Source: Actinomycetota bacterium (lineage in GTDB: Bacteria; Acidobacteriota; Blastocatellia; Chloracidobacteriales; Chloracidobacteriaceae). From it: 8,443 nt of DNA. The DNA is taken from contig JAAFHI010000096.1 in assembly GCA_013298335.1 (NCBI GenBank), forward strand, positions 1 through 8,443. Direction: 5' to 3'. The notes below the pieces were generated by a model, which was not told where the DNA came from, did no database searches, and saw nothing but the letters and a program-made list of their open reading frames with translations. Positions 5,652-8,443 of this stretch are shown here, piece by piece. Position 1 is the first letter of the stretch; the number at the start of each line of letters is the position of its first letter. Both the position numbers and the translations under genes were made by a program.

Positions 5652-6302
5652 ATGTTCACCATTCAGGCGTCGCTCAGGCGCGTGTACGAAGTTCCCGTTT
5701 CGGTCGCCCGTCTCTGCGACTTTTTCAGCCACCCCGACAGTTTCGCCCGCAACATGCCGATTATCGAGTATGTCGTACCGGTCGAGGACTACGACGTGTC
5801 GCGCTGGCATTTCAAGGTCAAGGTTCCGATCATTTCGCCGATCGAGTGGGATTTTCTCATTCGCCGGAGAGTCAGCGCCGAAACGGGCGAGATTTTCTAC
5901 GCCGCGGATGAAAACGCCGCGGATTTCTTCAAGTGCGACGTGCATGTCCGCGCGAACGCCTCCGGGACGACCGACGCGGACGTGAGCCTCGAAATGCGGG
6001 TGTCCCGCGAGCGCGCATCCGACATTCATCCGCTCGCCGGAGTGGTCGGCGACCACTGGATCAGCCGGATCGTCCAGGAACGCATGGACAAGATGGCGAC
6101 CACGTTCGTTCAAAACGGACTTGATGAAATCCGGCGCGCTCCGACGGTCGCCGCCCAGCCCGTTTCAATGCCAACGCCCGAGCCGGTTGAAGCTCTCGGA
6201 CCGCCGCTGACCGACACCATCGACGCGTCACCGGTGGAGACATTCGGCCCCGAAGAGGTTTTCGCCCATGCCGACCAATCAATGGAACGCGGCGCTCTAT
6301 GA
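5652..6302 (+). CDS. SRPBCC/START-like domain protein
   Basis: A 216-aa protein. Residues about 7-155 look like a START/SRPBCC fold of the polyketide cyclase or COQ10-like kind: 'LRRVYEVPVSVARLCDFFSHPDSFARNMP' (8-36) is the usual first strand and helices, strands at about 50-115 follow, and a long C-terminal helix 'DHWISRIVQERMDKMATTFVQNGL' (134-157) closes the cavity. Residues 165-216 are a Pro/Glu-rich tail without a domain. Such folds bind hydrophobic ligands; the ligand is not predictable here. The ATG follows the pyrimidine arm of element C with no Shine-Dalgarno, but the domain begins right after it and longer readings would translate the repeat, so I keep this start. The last 35 bases overlap the methyltransferase gene, suggesting coupling. 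Confidence 0.8.
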   Translation: MFTIQASLRRVYEVPVSVARLCDFFSHPDSFARNMPIIEYVVPVEDYDVSRWHFKVKVPIISPIEWDFLIRRRVSAETGEIFYAADENAADFFKCDVHVRANASGTTDADVSLEMRVSRERASDIHPLAGVVGDHWISRIVQERMDKMATTFVQNGLDEIRRAPTVAAQPVSMPTPEPVEALGPPLTDTIDASPVETFGPEEVFAHADQSMERGAL

Positions 6303-7044
6303 CCGCAAACATGCCTTCGTCTTCGAATACGGCAAGGACGTTCTGTCCCTGCTCGCGCCACACCCCGGCGAGCGGATTCTCGATGTCGGCTGCGGCACGG
6401 GCCATCTGACCAAATCCATCGCCGACGCGGGTGCAGCCGTGGTCGGCATCGACAGTTCGGCGGAAATGATCGCGAAAGCGAAGGAAAGCTATCCGGACAT
6501 CGCGTTTCAGGTCGCCGACGCGCGCGATTTCGCGTTTCCCGAGCCGTTCGACGCGATCTTTTCGAATGCTGCGCTCCACTGGGTCCTCGAACCCGAGCGT
6601 GCCGTCATCTGCATGGCGAAAGCACTGCGCCCCGGAGGACGCTTCGTCATCGAAATGGGTGGCAAGGGCAACGTCGGACGCATTCTGACCGCGCTCGAAA
6701 CCGCCATGCGCGACCTCGCGGGCGTGGAAGTCTCGGCCCGCAACTACTTCCCCTCCATCGGCGAATACACGCCTCTGCTCGAAAAACATGGCCTCGAAAT
6801 CGAACAGGCGTGGCTTTTCGACCGTCCGACGCCGCTCGACGACGGCGAGAACAGTGTCCGCAACTGGCTCACGATGTTTCGCGGAAGCGTCTTCGACGAT
6901 CTGTCGGACGACGTGAAGGAAGCCGTGCTTTCAAGCGTCGAAACCACGCTCCGTCCCGAACTTTTCGCCGACGGCAACTGGACCGCGGACTATCGACGGC
7001 TGCGGATCACAGCGCGGAAGAAAAGGATGAAGGATGAAGGATGA
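6268..7044 (+). CDS. Class I SAM-dependent methyltransferase
   Basis: A 258-aa protein. Motif I is ILDVGCGTG (37-45) and the acidic residue that holds the SAM ribose is Asp62 in GIDSS. ADARDF (83-88) and FSNAALHWV (98-106) form the next SAM-fold motifs, and LRPGGRFVIEMGGKGN (120-135) is the strand after motif III. The start 'NQWNAALYDRKHAFV' and the EMGGKGN segment resemble trans-aconitate 2-methyltransferase-like proteins, but the substrate cannot be assigned. AGAGG (6254-6258) stands 9 nt before the ATG, inside the upstream SRPBCC gene, which it overlaps by 35 bp in another frame. The C-terminus is odd: the last codons (RMKDEG) and the TGA stop lie inside the GGATGAA array of element D, so the repeat supplies the end of the protein. 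Confidence 0.93.
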   Translation: MPTNQWNAALYDRKHAFVFEYGKDVLSLLAPHPGERILDVGCGTGHLTKSIADAGAAVVGIDSSAEMIAKAKESYPDIAFQVADARDFAFPEPFDAIFSNAALHWVLEPERAVICMAKALRPGGRFVIEMGGKGNVGRILTALETAMRDLAGVEVSARNYFPSIGEYTPLLEKHGLEIEQAWLFDRPTPLDDGENSVRNWLTMFRGSVFDDLSDDVKEAVLSSVETTLRPELFADGNWTADYRRLRITARKKRMKDEG

Positions 7045-7129
7045 AGGATGAAGGATGAAGGATGAAGGATGAAGGATGAAGGATGAAGGATGAAGGATGA
7101 AGGATGAAGGATGAAGGATGAAGGATGAA
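7025..7129 (+). repeat. Tandem heptamer array (GGATGAA)15, left arm of element D
   Basis: Fifteen uninterrupted perfect GGATGAA copies. The first 20 bases are coding: they give the last codons and TGA stop (7042-7044) of the methyltransferase. There is no non-repeat DNA between units. The complementary strand reads as FILHPSS heptapeptides in every frame. Confidence 0.98.
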
Positions 7130-7246
7130 AAAGCGTCGCGGTCCAGTTTGAGCCGTCAAGTCTTTTTTCACGCCGCAAAGGTTTTGATCATCCGGATTCA
7201 ACCGGCCCGAATTGCCAAAATCAGCACATTCCCGCATTCTTCTTTT

Positions 7247-7274
7247 TTCATCCTTCATCCCACATCCTTCATCC
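7247..7274 (-). repeat. Degenerate TTCATCC array, inverted right arm of element D
   Basis: Units TTCATCC (7247), TTCATCC (7254), CACATCC (7261) and TTCATCC (7268), followed by TTTTCTTC, the same ending as part of the right arm of element A. It is the reverse complement of the GGATGAA array upstream. Confidence 0.9.
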
Positions 7275-7282
7275 TTTTCTTC

Positions 7283-7287
7283 GGAGG
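7283..7287 (+). promoter_or_regulatory. Strong ribosome binding site of the peroxiredoxin gene
   Basis: GGAGG 5 nt before the ATG at 7293. It lies just beyond the pyrimidine arm of element D, so it would stay accessible next to the hairpin. Confidence 0.85.
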
Positions 7288-7292
7288 AAACA

Positions 7293-7754
7293 ATGCCCAA
7301 CGTCGGCGATAAAGCGCCTGATTTCTCACTTCCGGCCAATGACGGCCAGACCTATTCGCTCGCGCAGTACAAAGGACAGAAGAACGTCGTTCTCGTGTTC
7401 TATCCGGGCGACGACACGCCGACCTGCACGGCGCAGTTGTGCGACTACCGCGACGGATGGGACCGTTTCCAGCAGTTCGACGCGGCCATTCTCGGCATTA
7501 GCACCAACGACATGGCCGCGCACCAGAAATTCGCCGACAAACACTCGTTTCCCTTCCCACTGCTCGAAGACGAAGGCAAGAAGACGTGCAAGGCGTACGG
7601 CGCGCTGATGCTCGGCGGCCTGCTCGGCGTGGCGAGTCGCGCGGTCTACATCATCGACAAGGACGGCATCGTCAAATACAAGCACGTCGAAACCGTGCCG
7701 ATCTTCAAGCGGACGAAGGAAGAACTGTTCGAGGCGCTGAAGAAGATGCAGTAA
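7293..7754 (+). CDS. bcp: PrxQ/Bcp-type thioredoxin-dependent peroxiredoxin
   Basis: A 153-aa cytoplasmic peroxidase that reduces hydrogen peroxide and organic hydroperoxides and is recycled by thioredoxin. Seen: [11 protein letters not shown] (4-14), the strand [12 protein letters not shown] (32-43), the peroxidatic Cys45 in TPTC, a second Cys50 five residues later (resolving Cys in the same helix, as in the PrxQ subgroup), and the active-site Arg116 in [11 protein letters not shown]. Thr42 completes the P-x-x-x-(T/S)-x-x-C pattern. The length is normal for the family. The usual Gly before the peroxidatic Cys is Thr here (TPTC, not TPGC). The start is fixed by GGAGG 5 nt upstream. The next gene begins 11 nt after the stop, with no repeat element between them. 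Confidence 0.96.
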   Translation: MPNVGDKAPDFSLPANDGQTYSLAQYKGQKNVVLVFYPGDDTPTCTAQLCDYRDGWDRFQQFDAAILGISTNDMAAHQKFADKHSFPFPLLEDEGKKTCKAYGALMLGGLLGVASRAVYIIDKDGIVKYKHVETVPIFKRTKEELFEALKKMQ

Positions 7755-7765
7755 AGAAACCTGCT

Positions 7766-8443
7766 ATGTCCAAGGCAGCACCAACATCCGGGATTGTTGA
7801 AATCATTGGTGTCGTCTCTTCGCGTGGTGGATCGGGGTGCCAGCTTAAAGACGAGAAAGACTGGACCTTTTCCTTTACCTTCGACCGATGGAAAGTTGCG
7901 GGTGGACGGATTCGAAAATCGCCACTGACCCTTTTCAAAAAAACCACCGCGCGACAACTAGACGCACTTGAGGAAAAAGCTCCTCCGGACACGGTCATCC
8001 GGGTGAGAGCAGAGGGAGTTTCCAAATCCCGGAAACTAAGGGCAAAACTCATAAGAATTGTCGGCCCGGATAACTCCGAGCCAAGGCTAAATGAGTACGC
8101 TGCCGAGTTACAGAAAGCGGTCACGTTCGAGGACGACCACTTTGGAACGTTCACGTTAGACCGGTTGGTTGGTACCTATTCGGCACAAACACTCTGGAAT
8201 GGGCATCAGATTTCCCTTTCAATCCAGTCGGCGACCGAACTGCCTTCCCTATTGTCGGGCGCCAAAAAACTCTGGGCAGAATCGAAAATCTGGGAAAAGC
8301 GGATTCTTGAATATGCAGTCGAAATGCTGCTCAAACTGAAAAACGAGTCATGGATTGAAGACGGAGAGCCCCCGGTAACCGCTGCCCTTTTCGTCAAACA
8401 GTTGAGCCTCGAATCAATCTCCCTTTACCCTAATGGCCGTTTT
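7766..8443 (+). CDS. DUF2262-like protein of unknown function, 3' end outside the window
   Basis: From the ATG at 7766 a frame stays open for 226 codons to the window edge; no stop is seen. Residues 1-105 (MSKAAPTSGIVEII...) look like a small beta-rich region with many Lys/Arg. From about residue 122, 'DDHFGTFTLDRLVGTYSAQTLWNGHQISLSIQ' resembles the start of DUF2262 domains, followed by a helical stretch (KKLWAESKIWEKRILEYAVEMLLKL). The function of this family is unknown. Base composition is visibly less GC-rich than the genes to the left, and it uses codons such as CTA, TTA, ATA, AGA and AGG that they avoid, which suggests recent acquisition. There is no clear Shine-Dalgarno, so coupling to the peroxiredoxin stop 11 nt upstream is possible. 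The DUF2262 call is from memory of the pattern and is moderate. Confidence 0.72.
   Translation, partial: MSKAAPTSGIVEIIGVVSSRGGSGCQLKDEKDWTFSFTFDRWKVAGGRIRKSPLTLFKKTTARQLDALEEKAPPDTVIRVRAEGVSKSRKLRAKLIRIVGPDNSEPRLNEYAAELQKAVTFEDDHFGTFTLDRLVGTYSAQTLWNGHQISLSIQSATELPSLLSGAKKLWAESKIWEKRILEYAVEMLLKLKNESWIEDGEPPVTAALFVKQLSLESISLYPNGRF

Larger units (their letters stand above)
7025..7282. other. Intergenic element D: GGATGAA array, spacer, inverted array
   Basis: It spans the gap between the methyltransferase and the peroxiredoxin. Fifteen perfect GGATGAA units, a 117-nt spacer (7130-7246), and an inverted arm ending 8 nt before the GGAGG ribosome binding site. It shares with element A, in the same order: GGTCC, GTTTGAG, CCGTCAA (7140-7159 here, 1035-1060 there), then TTTTTTCATCC and CATCCTTTTCTTC. 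The two are therefore likely copies of one element whose copy number and spacer have diverged. The spacer also holds ATCCGGAT (about 7189-7196), a small palindrome. I see no coding sequence or known RNA in it. Confidence 0.78.

Noticed and set aside
949..7282. Retron or diversity-generating retroelement as the origin of the repeat elements
   Set aside because: No reverse transcriptase, template/variable repeat pair or msr/msd-like conserved ends is visible in this window.

Overview
The window looks like chromosome from a GC-rich Gram-negative bacterium. The lpxK gene requires lipid A synthesis. The left-edge regulator (OmpR/PhoB-type winged helix fused to an 'LAVLPF...GMADALITKL' segment) is a type I associate mainly with Acidobacteriota. 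The assignment to Acidobacteriota is an inference with moderate confidence; there is no rRNA or other marker here to settle it.

Layout, left to right. (1) The 5' part of a winged-helix regulator on the minus strand, cut by the window edge. (2) A divergent intergenic region with a 27-bp near-perfect palindrome, then a small Ser/Thr-rich, probably exported protein on the plus strand. (3) A 700-aa translation factor related to elongation factor G on the minus strand, with the catalytic His of the G3 motif replaced by Ser. (4) A divergent gap holding a G-rich TTTTGGG array, then lpxK, a DUF1003 membrane protein, an SRPBCC/START-like protein, a SAM methyltransferase, a PrxQ/Bcp-type peroxiredoxin, and a partial DUF2262-like gene of lower GC, all on the plus strand. 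The SRPBCC and methyltransferase genes overlap by 35 bp and are probably translationally coupled. The others are co-directional but functionally mixed (envelope lipid, membrane, peroxide defence), so a dedicated pathway is not evident.

The striking feature is the DNA between genes. Four gaps (after the small Ser/Thr-rich gene, lpxK, the DUF1003 gene and the methyltransferase gene) are filled almost completely by one architecture. Each has a short tandem array starting at or overlapping the upstream stop codon, a 42-117 nt spacer, and an inverted, more degenerate array of the same unit. Three end at or close to the next gene's start signals; the fourth ends just after the stop of the convergent EF-G-like gene. 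The units differ: GGATGAA twice, GTCTGGGGA once, AATTGAG once. The transcripts could fold into long imperfect hairpins. The two GGATGAA elements also share collinear sequence in their spacers and right arms, so they look like copies of one dispersed element. A fifth array (TTTTGGG) before lpxK has no inverted partner. I recognise no enzyme in the window that would make or move these elements.
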